Notes: a model not told the origin generated them from the letters alone. Shown: positions 8,159 to 17,028, numbered from the stretch's first letter. The stretch is DNA of 64,000 nucleotides from Paraburkholderia sp. CNPSo 3272 (GCF_024206495.1 NZ_JAMBPQ010000002.1:62001-126000), one strand, 5' to 3'. Numbers and translations: made by a program.

Positions 8159-9322
8159 TCAGGCAACGCCTTCGACGTTGTTGTCCGCCGCGGTCGCGTT
8201 GCTCCGCTCGGCAGAAAGGGCGCCGCGCCGGTCGGGGAACATCGTGTCGCGCAGGCGCAGGAACGGAAACTCGACGGCGCGCGTGGTGAGATAGCCCAGC
8301 GCAGCCGCGATGACGAACTGCGCGACGATCACAACCGGCCATGCAGCGAGCGGCGGCACGCCAAGCGCGTTCGACTTGTGGATCAGGTAATCGGCGGGCG
8401 CGAGCGCGAGCGAATGCCAGAGGTAGATGCCGTACGAGTAGACGCCAAGCCACGCCAGTCCGCGATACAGCCACGTCGTGCGCAGGCTGCCCGAGTGCTC
8501 CAGTATGAGCATGATGAGCGCGCAGAAGCCGACGGCCTGAATCGTGTAGCCGACGCTCTCGTCAAGCGCGACGTCGGGCGTCGCGAACAAGAGCCAGGCG
8601 AGAAGCAGCCCCACCGCGCCCAACAGCCAGCGTTTTTTCGCGACGAGCGTGCGCCAGAGTTCGGGCTTCATCCAGTAGACGGTCGCGAGTATGACGCCGA
8701 TGAGCAGGCTGTCCATGCGGTACTGCGTATAGTTGAACGCCCCGACGAGATCGCCATGCGATACCGCGACGCAACGTGCGCCGAGCACGATCGCGCAGAG
8801 GCCGACCATCACACCGATCAGCGCATTCGCGCGCAGCCGGAAGTGCGCGAGCAGTATTAGCAGCGCGGGCAGGAACAGATAGAAGTGCTCTTCGACAGCG
8901 AGGCTCCACGTCTGCGCAATGGAGGTGCCGAAGTAATTCTGCATGTGGGTGAGGTTTTGCCAGAGGAACGTATCGGGACGATGGCGGCCGGCAAGCAGAT
9001 GAAAAAAAATCAGTGCGTAGTACGCGGGCCAGATCTTGAAGATCCGCCGCACGACGAAGCGGCGCGCGCCGATGCGGCCCGTTTGCGAGTATTGGCGCAG
9101 CAGCAGGCCGCCCACCAGGAAGCCGCTCAGTGTGAAGAATAGATTCACGCCTTCATGACCGAAGCTTTTCAGCGGGTACTCGAGCACTCTCACCCAGGGA
9201 TGGCCCGTGCGCACCGTGTGGAAGTGGTAACCCATCACGACGAAGATCGCGATGCCACGCACGAAGTCGAGCTCGACGGAACGCCCTTTCATCGGCAGTC
9301 TCACCCCGTGTAGTAGCTTCAT
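8159..9322 (-). CDS. Acyltransferase 3 family membrane protein (polysaccharide O-acylation)
   Basis: This is a 387-residue protein of the acyltransferase 3 (OafA/NodX/ExoZ-like) family with about ten membrane segments. It starts with SVELDFVRGIAIFVVMGYHF, carrying the conserved Arg of the first helix and the His often considered catalytic. FFTLSGFLVGGLLLRQ and RRIFKIWPAYY follow, which are the family's second and third signatures. Such proteins transfer acetyl, succinyl or other acyl groups to sugars of surface polysaccharides. ATG 9322 is preceded by AGGGA at a good distance; an upstream extension to 9367 is unlikely. It is divergent from the Wzy-like gene and sits in the polysaccharide island, so it probably modifies the repeat unit. 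The acyl group is unknown. Confidence 0.88.
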   Translation of the reverse strand: MKLLHGVRLPMKGRSVELDFVRGIAIFVVMGYHFHTVRTGHPWVRVLEYPLKSFGHEGVNLFFTLSGFLVGGLLLRQYSQTGRIGARRFVVRRIFKIWPAYYALIFFHLLAGRHRPDTFLWQNLTHMQNYFGTSIAQTWSLAVEEHFYLFLPALLILLAHFRLRANALIGVMVGLCAIVLGARCVAVSHGDLVGAFNYTQYRMDSLLIGVILATVYWMKPELWRTLVAKKRWLLGAVGLLLAWLLFATPDVALDESVGYTIQAVGFCALIMLILEHSGSLRTTWLYRGLAWLGVYSYGIYLWHSLALAPADYLIHKSNALGVPPLAAWPVVIVAQFVIAAALGYLTTRAVEFPFLRLRDTMFPDRRGALSAERSNATAADNNVEGVA

Positions 9323-9635
9323 GACACTTCCCTCGCTTCGTCCGTGCCGGATTCGTGCGCAAGGCAAACGATGAAAAACTTACTCCTGCCGGCCCCATCT
9401 TGGACACAGGCGCCGTGCGACGTGCGCCAAGTTCCCGCCATTCTCGGCCAGGTGTGTGGGCCAAACCACACGTCAAATCAGAATTTTTTTCCTGCCGCCA
9501 CAACCCTGCCGGTTCCCGCCACGCGCATGCGCAAGCGGCTTGCGACGTTTTATATTGAGTCGAGCCGACGCGTGCGGCGCGCATGTAATTTGCGCGCCGT
9601 ATGTGACCCTATGCACCGCACCGGGAGAAACGCCG
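9323..9635. other. Divergent promoter region between acyltransferase and wzy-like gene
   Basis: These 313 bases hold no gene I can support. On the minus strand, TGGC (9437-9440) and TGGC (9426-9429) are 7 bp apart, followed by GCA. The 18-nt motif matches 15 of 18 bases of one at 25677-25694. It lies about 105 bp before the acyltransferase start. A TTTATATTGAG stretch at 9549-9559 could supply a -10 element for the plus-strand gene. Confidence 0.35.
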
Positions 9636-11033
9636 ATGCGAAACAAACATGCTGCACTCTGGCTCTGGGTGTGCCTCGTGCCTCTCGCTTTCGACTACAA
9701 GGCACCGGACTCCCAGTTTGGCCACAGCGCGCAATGGCTGGCCGTCATTCCAGCCCTGGCAGGCGCGCTCATTCTCGCGATGATCGGCCCGCGCTTCGCG
9801 CGTCGGACGCGGCTGCGCTCGTTCGTGACGGGTGCGCTCGTGGCGAGCCTCGCCGGCAGTCTCATTGCGCAATTGCTGCAGCACAATCCGATTGGTCAAT
9901 ACCTGCGCGTGATCCTGCCATTCCTGCTGTTCACGCTCGGCTACTGGGCCATGTGCCGCCCGTGGCACCCCATTCGCATCACGCAGATGCAGCGCGCGCT
10001 TTATTACGCGATGGTTCTGGGTCTCGTGTTCACGTTCTTCTTCGGCATACTGGCGGTCGGCGGGCCGCTCGCCGACATTCGCTTTCGCATTGTCTCGCCG
10101 ACCATGCTCGCGCTGCAGGCGATGCTGTTGCATCAGTTCATTGTCGCCCGGCGCTTCAACGTGTCGATGGTACTTGTATTCCTCGCCACGCTCGTCGTCG
10201 AGTTGTTGAGCGTCACGCGCAGCCTGCTGATTGCGACCGTCCTGCTCGCCATGTTCGCGGCGTGGCTCGCCTCGCCGTCGCTCAGCCATCTGATCAAATC
10301 GTTTTTTCGCACGGGGCTCGCGCTTTCGTTCGTTGTAGCGCTGGGCGTGGGAACGGCGTGGCTCTTCCCCTCCATCACGGAACACTGGACGCAGCGCGTG
10401 ACGGCTGCGCAGAACGCGGAGTCCGACCGGGATCCGACAACGGTCACACGTATTGCGGAGATGCGCGACCAGTACGACCAGGTCACCGAATCGGTGGAGT
10501 CGGTCCTGTTCGGCAAGGGTTATGGCCACCTTTACCGCTATTCGCCCATTTATTTCCAGTACGTGAACCAGACCTTCAGCAAGGACGACTACTTCAACAC
10601 CAGCGATTGGGTCGCGGGCCACAACTTCTGGGTGTACCAGCTCTACGCCGAAGGCATTGTGTTCGGGGGCTGCATGCCGCTAGCGGTGATCGTCGCGCTC
10701 ATCGTCGCGGGCCGCGCATTCAGACGTTGGCACCGCATTGCCCCGCGTCACCCGATGCTCATGCCGCTCAGCATGGCGCTCCTTGTGCTAGCCGCGCTGC
10801 CGGGCGCGTCGATTGGCGGCAATCCGCTCGGCACGCGTTTCTCGGGCCTCGTGTACGGCCTCGCGCTCGGGCTCATCGTCGCGCTGTATTCGCAGCTTCA
10901 TTACCGCATTGACCTGCAACGCAAGCGTCAGCGCCTGCACCCGTCCTATGGGCGCGAGCCTGCCTTCCGACCCACGGCGCCCGCGGCGGCGCCGGTGCCG
11001 CTCACCACGTATGCGACTCCGGAGCCCCGATGA
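9636..11033 (+). CDS. Wzy-type polysaccharide polymerase / O-antigen ligase-like protein
   Basis: This is a 465-residue membrane protein with about 11 hydrophobic segments and one large periplasmic loop between residues roughly 240 and 345. That topology is typical of Wzy polymerases and WaaL-like ligases, which share the O-antigen ligase fold. Sequence conservation in the family is low. Supporting details are the LVVELLSVTRSLLIATVLL segment with an Arg after the Ser-Val-Thr, and a loop rich in Asp, Tyr and Trp ending in AGHNFWVYQLYAEGI, where the HNxW-like motif is commonly seen. ATG 9636 is preceded by GGGAG. It overlaps the following GT4 gene by 4 bp (ATGA), so they are cotranscribed. Polymerase is preferred to ligase because an entire Wzx/Wza/Wzc system surrounds it. 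Confidence 0.75.
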   Translation: MRNKHAALWLWVCLVPLAFDYKAPDSQFGHSAQWLAVIPALAGALILAMIGPRFARRTRLRSFVTGALVASLAGSLIAQLLQHNPIGQYLRVILPFLLFTLGYWAMCRPWHPIRITQMQRALYYAMVLGLVFTFFFGILAVGGPLADIRFRIVSPTMLALQAMLLHQFIVARRFNVSMVLVFLATLVVELLSVTRSLLIATVLLAMFAAWLASPSLSHLIKSFFRTGLALSFVVALGVGTAWLFPSITEHWTQRVTAAQNAESDRDPTTVTRIAEMRDQYDQVTESVESVLFGKGYGHLYRYSPIYFQYVNQTFSKDDYFNTSDWVAGHNFWVYQLYAEGIVFGGCMPLAVIVALIVAGRAFRRWHRIAPRHPMLMPLSMALLVLAALPGASIGGNPLGTRFSGLVYGLALGLIVALYSQLHYRIDLQRKRQRLHPSYGREPAFRPTAPAAAPVPLTTYATPEPR

Positions 11034-12259
11034 AAATCCTGCACCTCGTTTCCACGGTCGACCCCCGCTCGGGCGGCCCGATTGAGGGCGTTCGCCAGAG
11101 CGGTCTGGCGATGACCGCGCTCGATCATCAGATCGAAGTGGCATCGCTCGACCCGATCGACGCGCCTTATGTGCGCGAATTCCCGCTCCCGCTGCACGCG
11201 CTGGGCCCGGGCCGCGGGCACTACGGATACTGCCCCGGCTACGTGCCATGGCTGCGCGCGAACGCGAAGCGCTTCGACGCGGCGATCGTGCATGGGCTCT
11301 GGCAATACCATGGCTTCGGTGCATGGCGCGCGCTGCGCCACGCCCAGGTGCCGTACTACGTGTACACGCACGGCATGCTCGACCCGTGGTTCAAAGCCAC
11401 CTATCCCGTCAAGCATTTGAAGAAATGGGCGTACTGGCCATGGGCCGATTTCCGCGTGCTGCGCGACGCCTCCGCCGTGATTTTCACGACCGACGAAGAA
11501 CGCCTGCTCGCGCGCGAATCGTTCTGGCTGTACCGCGCCAACGAACGCGTCGTGCCGTTCGGCACCAATGCGCCCAACGAGGACCCGGACGCGTTGCGCG
11601 AAGCCTTCCTGCAGGAGTCGCCGCATTTGCGCAACAAGCGCATCGTGCTGTTTCTCGGGCGTCTGCACCCGAAAAAGGGTTGCGACGTGCTGGTTCACGC
11701 GTTCGCCGACCATGCGCGCGAAACGCCGGATGCGCATCTGCTGATCGCGGGGCCCGACAAGGGCAACTGGCAGCCCGCGCTCCAGGCGATCGCCCAGTCG
11801 CACGGCATTACGCACCGCATCAGCTGGCCGGGCATGCTGCAGGGCAACCTGAAGTGGGGCGCGTTTTTTGCTAGCGACGTGTTTGTGCTGCCGTCGCACC
11901 AGGAGAACTTCGGCGTTTCCGTAGCGGAAGCGCTCGCATGCGGACTGCCCGCACTGGTCTCGGACAAGGTGGGCGTCTGGCGCGAGATCGACGAGGACGG
12001 CGCGGGGTTCGTTGCGCCCGATACGGTCGCCGGCACGCAGCGCAACTTCGCCTCATGGCGGGCACTCGACGAGCGCGCGCGCGACGCAATGCGCGCTCAG
12101 GCGCGGCGCACATTCGACGCGCGCTTCGCGATGGACGGCATGGTGCGATCGCTGCTGGGATTGTTGCAGGAACATCCTTTGCACGCTGGCGCCCAATTTC
12201 GCCGAGGGCGCCCGTTGAGCGCGATGGCGCAGAGCGAGCCCGCGGAGCAGACTGAATAA
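11030..12259 (+). CDS. GT4-family glycosyltransferase
   Basis: This 409-residue protein is a clear GT-B, group-1 glycosyltransferase. The N-terminal domain has MKILHLVSTVDPRSGGPIEGVRQ, where the Gly-Gly-Pro loop contacts substrate, and GLWQYHGFGAWRAL. The C-terminal domain has VLFLGRLHPKKGCDVLVHAF (donor-binding RxxxKKG), HLLIAGPDKGNW, and VLPSHQENFGVSVAEALACGLP, which is the family's PSxxENFGxxxxEALAxG signature with both Glu residues present. The start overlaps the stop of the Wzy-like gene by 4 bp and a GGAG lies five bases before the ATG, which shows translational coupling. The last 40 residues are low-complexity. The donor sugar is unknown; related enzymes in colanic acid-type clusters transfer fucose, galactose or mannose. 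Confidence 0.87.
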   Translation: MKILHLVSTVDPRSGGPIEGVRQSGLAMTALDHQIEVASLDPIDAPYVREFPLPLHALGPGRGHYGYCPGYVPWLRANAKRFDAAIVHGLWQYHGFGAWRALRHAQVPYYVYTHGMLDPWFKATYPVKHLKKWAYWPWADFRVLRDASAVIFTTDEERLLARESFWLYRANERVVPFGTNAPNEDPDALREAFLQESPHLRNKRIVLFLGRLHPKKGCDVLVHAFADHARETPDAHLLIAGPDKGNWQPALQAIAQSHGITHRISWPGMLQGNLKWGAFFASDVFVLPSHQENFGVSVAEALACGLPALVSDKVGVWREIDEDGAGFVAPDTVAGTQRNFASWRALDERARDAMRAQARRTFDARFAMDGMVRSLLGLLQEHPLHAGAQFRRGRPLSAMAQSEPAEQTE

Positions 12260-12417
12260 GCGAAAAAAGGCGGCGTCAGATTATCAGAGAGCGGAAATGG
12301 TAAGGATTGGCAGGGGTGACGAAGCAACGCAGCTGAAGCGTGATAACGAGTCGAATGATGAGCCCGCGTTGCACTTTCGTGGCGATGTGCGAATCCTGTT
12401 AGTAAGGGGGCAACACT

Positions 12418-13707
12418 ATGTTAAACAGCAGACCTGATTGTTCGGCCGGCGCGACCGTCGACGGAACTGCGACGCAGCCTGTAAAGCAGCCTGTGAAGCA
12501 GCCTGTGAAGCAGCCCGCGCGCAGTTTGCGCAGATTATCGGTGGGCCGCGCACGGGCGGCCTTGGCGGCGATGGTGGCCATGGCCGCGACCGCGGCATTG
12601 ATTTCGGGCTGCGGGCTCTCGCCCGGGATGCAGGCGCCGTCGAGCGTCACGCAGGCGAAGGCCGCAACCGGCGCCGCGCGCACGGGCAACGGGGATCAAC
12701 CGCCACCGGGCGCGCTCATTGAGATCAATAACGACCTGGTCGCGAAGGAAGCCGCATCGAGACCGACGACCGTCCCGACCAACGTCGAGACGCTGTTCGG
12801 CACGCCCAAGCCCTACGCGCTCGGCCCCGGCGACGTGCTGAGCATTGTCGTGTGGGACCACCCCGAGATGAACCTGCCGACGAACGGCAGCGGTGGCAGC
12901 AACGGCGCGCAGGATCAGAGCGCGAGCCAGGTGCAGTCGGGCTATACCGTCGACGCGTCGGGTGCGATCCAGGTGGCCTACGTGGGTCCGATCCACGTGG
13001 CAGGGCTCACCGAGATGGAAGCCCGCGACCTGGTGGCGAAGAAGCTCGCCTACTACCTGAACAAGCCGCAGGTGACGCTACGCATCGAGTCGTACCGTAG
13101 CCGGCGCGTGTACGTGGACGGCGAAGTGCGCACGCCGGGCCTCATGGTGCTCAACGACATGACGATGTCGCTGCCCGAGGCGATCAACCGCGCGGGCGGC
13201 TTCACGGCGGCGGGCGACCGTTCGCGGGTTAGCGTCACGCGCGGCGACAAGACGATCATGGTGAACATTCCCGACATGATCAAAAAAGGCGTGAACCCGG
13301 ACAAAATCCTGCTGCAGAACGGCGACCTCGTACGCGTGTATTCGGCGAACGAAAGCCGCGTGTTCGTGCTGGGCGAAGTCGGACACCCAGGGCCCTTGCC
13401 GTTCGATAACGGCCACCTCTCGCTGAACGACGCGCTAGGCAACGCAGGCGGTGTTAGCCAGGGTTCGGGCGACGCCTCGCAAGTGTACGTGGTGCGCGGC
13501 CAGAAGGAAGGGCAGCGTAAGGTCTTCCATCTCGACGCGTCGTCGCCGGAAGCCATGGCGACGGCCGACGAGTTCGAGTTGCAGCCGAACGATGTCGTGT
13601 TCGTGGATGCGTCGGCGCTCGTGAAGTGGAGCCGCGTCATCAACCTGATCCTGCCGAGCACGCAGGCAGCCGCGGCGGGCCGGGCGGTGGGTTACGGCGG
13701 GTACTAG
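12418..13707 (+). CDS. Wza-type outer-membrane polysaccharide export lipoprotein (OPX)
   Basis: This is a 429-residue outer-membrane polysaccharide export protein that should form the export channel together with the Wzc-type kinase. It has a lipoprotein signal ending LISGC, with the acylated Cys at residue 65, preceded by an unusually long N-region that contains a QPVK repeat (residues 20-33). After a low-complexity linker, the export domain starts at PYALGPGDVLSIVVWDHPEMN near residue 132. VDASGAIQVAYVGPIHVAGLTEMEARDLV follows, then two SLBB-like segments (YVDGEVRTPGL and VFVLGEVGHPGPLPF). The start is supported by AAGGGGG six to seven bases before ATG 12418. Wza is about 379 residues, so the excess is mostly N-terminal. 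The gene stands alone on the plus strand, opposite the biosynthetic operon, and needs its own promoter. Confidence 0.93.
   Translation: MLNSRPDCSAGATVDGTATQPVKQPVKQPVKQPARSLRRLSVGRARAALAAMVAMAATAALISGCGLSPGMQAPSSVTQAKAATGAARTGNGDQPPPGALIEINNDLVAKEAASRPTTVPTNVETLFGTPKPYALGPGDVLSIVVWDHPEMNLPTNGSGGSNGAQDQSASQVQSGYTVDASGAIQVAYVGPIHVAGLTEMEARDLVAKKLAYYLNKPQVTLRIESYRSRRVYVDGEVRTPGLMVLNDMTMSLPEAINRAGGFTAAGDRSRVSVTRGDKTIMVNIPDMIKKGVNPDKILLQNGDLVRVYSANESRVFVLGEVGHPGPLPFDNGHLSLNDALGNAGGVSQGSGDASQVYVVRGQKEGQRKVFHLDASSPEAMATADEFELQPNDVVFVDASALVKWSRVINLILPSTQAAAAGRAVGYGGY
12475..12516 (+). repeat. 12-bp in-frame tandem repeat in the OPX gene
   Basis: CAGCCTGTRAAG occurs three times head to tail (12475-12486, 12487-12498, 12499-12510) and a fourth copy starts (CAGCCC). 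The copies are nearly identical and encode QPVK three times in the N-region before the lipoprotein signal helix. Being a multiple of three, gain or loss of copies would keep the frame and only change the length of this N-region. Confidence 0.9.
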
Positions 13708-13728
13708 CCGGTGGAGTCATGAGTATGA

Positions 13729-13746
13729 GCAGGCCTTCGGGCCTGC
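13729..13746. terminator. Hairpin between convergent OPX and acetyltransferase genes
   Basis: A 7-bp G/C stem, GCAGGCC/GGCCTGC, closes a TTCG tetraloop 22 bp after the OPX stop. There is no T-run on either strand, so it may stabilise mRNA ends or act as a weak terminator. Confidence 0.4.
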
Positions 13747-13794
13747 CCATACGTTCAATGAATCTGCCTGAAACGAGCCAGCCTCGCGCCGCCC

Positions 13795-14514
13795 TTATGC
13801 TTGGGGCGCCTGGGGTGCCTGGGGTGGCTTGCTTTCCTCGAAACGCCAGCGAATAAAGCGGCACGGATTGCCGCCATACACGCCGCCGGCTTCCAGCGAA
13901 CGATGCACGACTGAGAGCGGGGTAACGACTGCCGAGCGCCCGATTGTCACCCCCATCTGCACCACGCATTTCGACGAGACCCACGCGCCGTCCTCGATCA
14001 CGATCGGCGCGACGTGCAAATCCATGTTCGTGCGCATGTCGTGCGAACCCGCGCTGAGAAACGCCCCCTGCGAAAGGCAGACGTTCGAGCCGATGCGGAT
14101 GGGCGCCTGGTTGTAGATCCAGACGTCCACACCGATCCAGCAGTTCTCGCCCAGTTCCAGATTCCACGGTGCCTTCACGCGTATGGGATGGACGAGCCGG
14201 CAGCCCTGGCCGATCTTCGCGCCGAACAGGCGCAGCAGGCCCACGCGCAGCGCCGAGAGCGGCAGCAGACGATTGTCGAGCACGCAGGTCTCGACCAGAT
14301 ACCATGCGGCCTGGACGAGCTTGCCCCGGCGCGCGACGAAGTTGCCCTTGCCCGCACGACTCAAATCGATCACGCGGATTTCCGCGGCTCGTGCGTCATT
14401 GGCGGCGGGTGGCGGCACGACGCCTGCAAGCGGCGCTTCGCCCGCCACTTGCCTGCGCCCAGCCGCGTCGGCGTTCCCTTTGCGGGTTCCTAAACCTTCG
14501 ACCGCTTCCGTCAT
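13795..14514 (-). CDS. WcaF-like sugar O-acetyltransferase (left-handed beta-helix)
   Basis: This 239-residue protein has hexapeptide repeats of the LbH acetyltransferase family in its second half: RLFGAKIGQGCRLVHPIRVKAPWNLELGENCWIGVDVWIYN and IGSNVCLSQGAFLSAGSHD. These are the WcaF/colanic acid and CysE/LacA-like patterns. It uses acetyl-CoA to acetylate a sugar. The catalytic His is expected in SAGSHD. ATG 14514 is preceded by AGGAG; the longer upstream reading (to 14595) is not needed. The first 45 residues are low-complexity, and the C-terminus ends in a short PQA repeat encoded by a 9-bp repeat. It is a second acyltransferase of the island besides the membrane protein at 8159, so two acyl modifications are likely. 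Substrate unknown. Confidence 0.87.
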   Translation of the reverse strand: MTEAVEGLGTRKGNADAAGRRQVAGEAPLAGVVPPPAANDARAAEIRVIDLSRAGKGNFVARRGKLVQAAWYLVETCVLDNRLLPLSALRVGLLRLFGAKIGQGCRLVHPIRVKAPWNLELGENCWIGVDVWIYNQAPIRIGSNVCLSQGAFLSAGSHDMRTNMDLHVAPIVIEDGAWVSSKCVVQMGVTIGRSAVVTPLSVVHRSLEAGGVYGGNPCRFIRWRFEESKPPQAPQAPQA

Positions 14515-14741
14515 GAACGCTCCTTGCCCATCTGGGTCGATTCCTGTTGGCTTCGTGCGGGTTGCACGCCTGGCGGCCCACATAGCGGGACGCATCAGGC
14601 CACGATTTCATTATCGGGCGGCCAACGCAGCGCCCCGCACGCGTGGCCGACACGGCAGGGGTTTTGGCGCAGCGGCGCGACGCGGCGTGGGCACCATGAA
14701 GGCTTGACGCCGCATCGTTGGCGGCGCGCGGGATCAATGCC

Positions 14742-15395
14742 ATGTCCAGTTCTCATCGTCATCAGCTTGGGCCCTATGTGTTCGCCGCTGCGCTGCAGGC
14801 CGCATGCGCGGCGTGGCCGTGCGCGGTGTTCGCGCAGGCCGCCACGTACGGCGCCGCCACCGGTGGCTCGCCCGCTGCCGCGAGCGCCCAGAGTAGCCAA
14901 AGCGGCCGGGATGACGCCCCTGCCAACGCCGTGCAGCGCCAGCAACTCGACGAACAGCGCCTCCTCGGCGGTCCGGGCACTTCGGATAACCCGTATAGCG
15001 TGACCCCGTACAGCAGTAACGGCGCTTCGCCAGACGACGCGCGAGACGCGCTCACGAACGAAAAGCACATGCACGTCGTGCCGCCTGGAGACTACGCCGC
15101 GAGTGCGGCGAGCGCCAACGGCGGCAGGGGCGACAGAAGCAGCAGCGCTTCGAGCGCAGGCGGCAGAGGCGCCGCGAACCACAGCAGGATCGGCGCAAAC
15201 GGCATGTCGCGCGCCGGCAATGCGGTCGCGAGGAGCACCGGCGGGAGCGGCGCCGGGAGCAAGCGCTCAGCGGCCGGCTATGACTACGGCGCCAGCCAGA
15301 CCTCCCCAACTGCGCAGGTCTACGGCAATCCGTATGGCAGCCCGTACGGTTCGCCAGACCAGTCCAACTCGGAACTCTACAAGTCGCCCTGGTAA
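14742..15395 (+). CDS. Secreted Gly/Ser/Ala-rich protein of unknown function
   Basis: I do not recognise this 217-residue protein. It begins with SSSHRHQLGPYVFAAALQAACAAWPCAVFAQA, which looks like a signal peptide with cleavage after AQA near residue 34. The rest is low in hydrophobic residues and rich in Ala, Ser, Gly and Asn, with QRQQLDEQRLLGGPGTSDNPYSVTPY in the middle. It ends in a Tyr/Gly/Pro repeat (YGNPYGSPYGSP). It has no membrane segments after the signal and no catalytic motif. Codon use matches the neighbours, so it appears to be a real gene. The ribosome-binding site is weak, and ATG 14718 is an alternative start. It lies between the acetyltransferase and wcaI genes, so a periplasmic or extracellular role linked to the polysaccharide is possible but unproven. 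Confidence 0.65.
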   Translation: MSSSHRHQLGPYVFAAALQAACAAWPCAVFAQAATYGAATGGSPAAASAQSSQSGRDDAPANAVQRQQLDEQRLLGGPGTSDNPYSVTPYSSNGASPDDARDALTNEKHMHVVPPGDYAASAASANGGRGDRSSSASSAGGRGAANHSRIGANGMSRAGNAVARSTGGSGAGSKRSAAGYDYGASQTSPTAQVYGNPYGSPYGSPDQSNSELYKSPW

Positions 15396-15453
15396 GTTCC
15401 GCTAGCGCTCCGGGACAGCCCAAGACCACCCTCGCGGCCCTGGGCGCCGTCGC

Positions 15454-16851
15454 TCACACATCGGACTGCTCGACCTCCGGCAACGTCGATCCGCCTTTGC
15501 CCGCTTGACTCGGAGCTTGATTCTGATTTGCAGGTTGACCGGCAGCTTGCTGTGTCGAAGCCGAAGGGCCGCTTGCCGCAGTCTGCGCCTCGACCTGCGT
15601 CTGCGCCGCCGGCGCGGCAGCTTCGCCCGCGAGCCCGGCAAGCCTCGCTTCGAGCACGTCGAAGATCGCTTGCGGTGACAGCATGCGCTTCGCGTAGCGC
15701 CGCGCGGCGCGGCCAAGCTCGGCGCGGCGCGCAGGGTCGCCGGCCAGATCGACGATCGCCGCAGCGAGCGCTTCGCTGTCCTCTGGCGGCACCACGATTC
15801 CGTGGTCCGAAACCACGTCGAAGAGACTCGTGCCGGGCCGCGCCATGGCGACCACCGAGCGGCCGCTCGCGAGCATGCCGGTGAGCTTCGAGGGCATCAC
15901 GAGGTCGGCGGCGTCGTTGCGCTGCGGCAGCACGTGGATATCGGCCACGTTCAGCAGTTCGTTGAGCATCGAAGACGGCTGCAGCGGCAGCACGTGACAG
16001 TTCGAGAGCGGCTCGCAACGCGCCATCAACTCCCGCTTGGCCGCGCCGTCGCCGCAGAACACGAAGCTGATATCGGGCCGCGCGGCGAGCGCCGTTGCGA
16101 CGTCCGCGAGAATTTCGATGCCCTGCTTCGCCCCCATGTTCCCCGAGTAGAGCACGACGGTGTTGTCCTGCGGGATGCCGAGGCGCCGCCGGAACGCGCT
16201 CGGATACGGCAGCGGGAAGATCGCCCGGGTGTCGACCCAGTTCGGCAGGCACACGGCGCGCGCGGCGTCCACACCCTTGTCGACGGCGCGCTCGACCATG
16301 CGCGCCGAAATCGACGAGACGACGTCGAAGCGCCGCAGCAGCCAGCGTTCGCCGGCGAAAGCGGCGCGCCCCAGTCGCGACCCCTGGCCGCCGCGCAGAA
16401 GTCCCAGATCGAACGCCGCATCGATTTCGAAGTCCTGAATATGCAGCCAGCTGCGCGCGCCGACGGCGTGCGCGAGCATGAGCGCCCCAGGCGCGCAGAA
16501 GAGCGTCGGCACGATCAGCATGACAGCCTCAGGCCGCCACGCCGCGAGCCGCGCAAGAAGCGGCAGCGACGAGAGCGCGAAGCTCGCCAGATGCACGATG
16601 CGTTTGAAGCCGCCCTGCTGGGCCGGCACCCACAGCGGCGCACGCCAGACGCCCACGCCACGCAACGTTTCGCGTTGGTAACGCCCCGCGCGATAGCCTT
16701 CATGCACGCGCCATTGCGGGTAATAAGGCGGCGCGCAGATCACGCGCACCTCATGGCCGTGCGCGGCGAGCAGCTCCGCCATTTCGGCTGTGTATTTGCC
16801 GACGCCTGTGACTTCGGGCGCGTAATTCAGTCCGTAGATCAGGATTCTCAT
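15454..16851 (-). CDS. wcaI: WcaI-like colanic-acid-type glycosyltransferase (GT4)
   Basis: This 465-residue protein matches WcaI, the putative fucosyltransferase of colanic acid synthesis (about 407 residues). It starts with RILIYGLNYAPEVTGVGKYTAEMAELLAAHGHEVRVICAPPYYP, a highly characteristic WcaI opening. LHIQDFEIDAAFDLGLL follows, then the donor domain with VVLYSGNMGAKQGIEIL and the end region PSKLTGMLASGRSVVAM. About 60 low-complexity residues (Gln, Ala, Ser, Pro) form a C-terminal tail that is absent in the usual family members. Its start is 60 bp beyond the terminator that closes the manC-fcl operon, so it may be transcribed separately or by readthrough. It converges with the unknown secreted gene at 14742. 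A role in adding fucose fits the presence of gmd and fcl next door. Confidence 0.85.
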   Translation of the reverse strand: MRILIYGLNYAPEVTGVGKYTAEMAELLAAHGHEVRVICAPPYYPQWRVHEGYRAGRYQRETLRGVGVWRAPLWVPAQQGGFKRIVHLASFALSSLPLLARLAAWRPEAVMLIVPTLFCAPGALMLAHAVGARSWLHIQDFEIDAAFDLGLLRGGQGSRLGRAAFAGERWLLRRFDVVSSISARMVERAVDKGVDAARAVCLPNWVDTRAIFPLPYPSAFRRRLGIPQDNTVVLYSGNMGAKQGIEILADVATALAARPDISFVFCGDGAAKRELMARCEPLSNCHVLPLQPSSMLNELLNVADIHVLPQRNDAADLVMPSKLTGMLASGRSVVAMARPGTSLFDVVSDHGIVVPPEDSEALAAAIVDLAGDPARRAELGRAARRYAKRMLSPQAIFDVLEARLAGLAGEAAAPAAQTQVEAQTAASGPSASTQQAAGQPANQNQAPSQAGKGGSTLPEVEQSDV

Positions 16852-16911
16852 TGCGTTGCTTCCGTCCCTGAACTGCTGTGTGCCGCTTTTAATCGTCTCG
16901 CGCGCCGAGCG

Positions 16912-16955
16912 AAAAAAAGCGGGCGTCGTGCATCCGGTCCGCGCACGACGCCCGC
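16912..16955 (-). terminator. Rho-independent terminator after fcl
   Basis: On the minus strand, a perfect 13-bp stem (16943-16955 with 16919-16931) and an 11-nt loop are followed by seven T (16918-16912). It lies 74 bp after the fcl stop and 61 bp before wcaI, so it should end most of the manC-to-fcl transcript. Confidence 0.88.
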
Positions 16956-17028
16956 CACCAACCAGACGCCTCTTCCCTTCGTCCCTATGAGCCGATCGCT
17001 TGAAAGCAATCGGTCCCGGCAGGCCATA

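Noticed and set aside
12475..12516. Tandem repeats considered as a CRISPR or mobile-element trace
   Set aside because: The units are contiguous 12-mers within a coding frame with no spacers.
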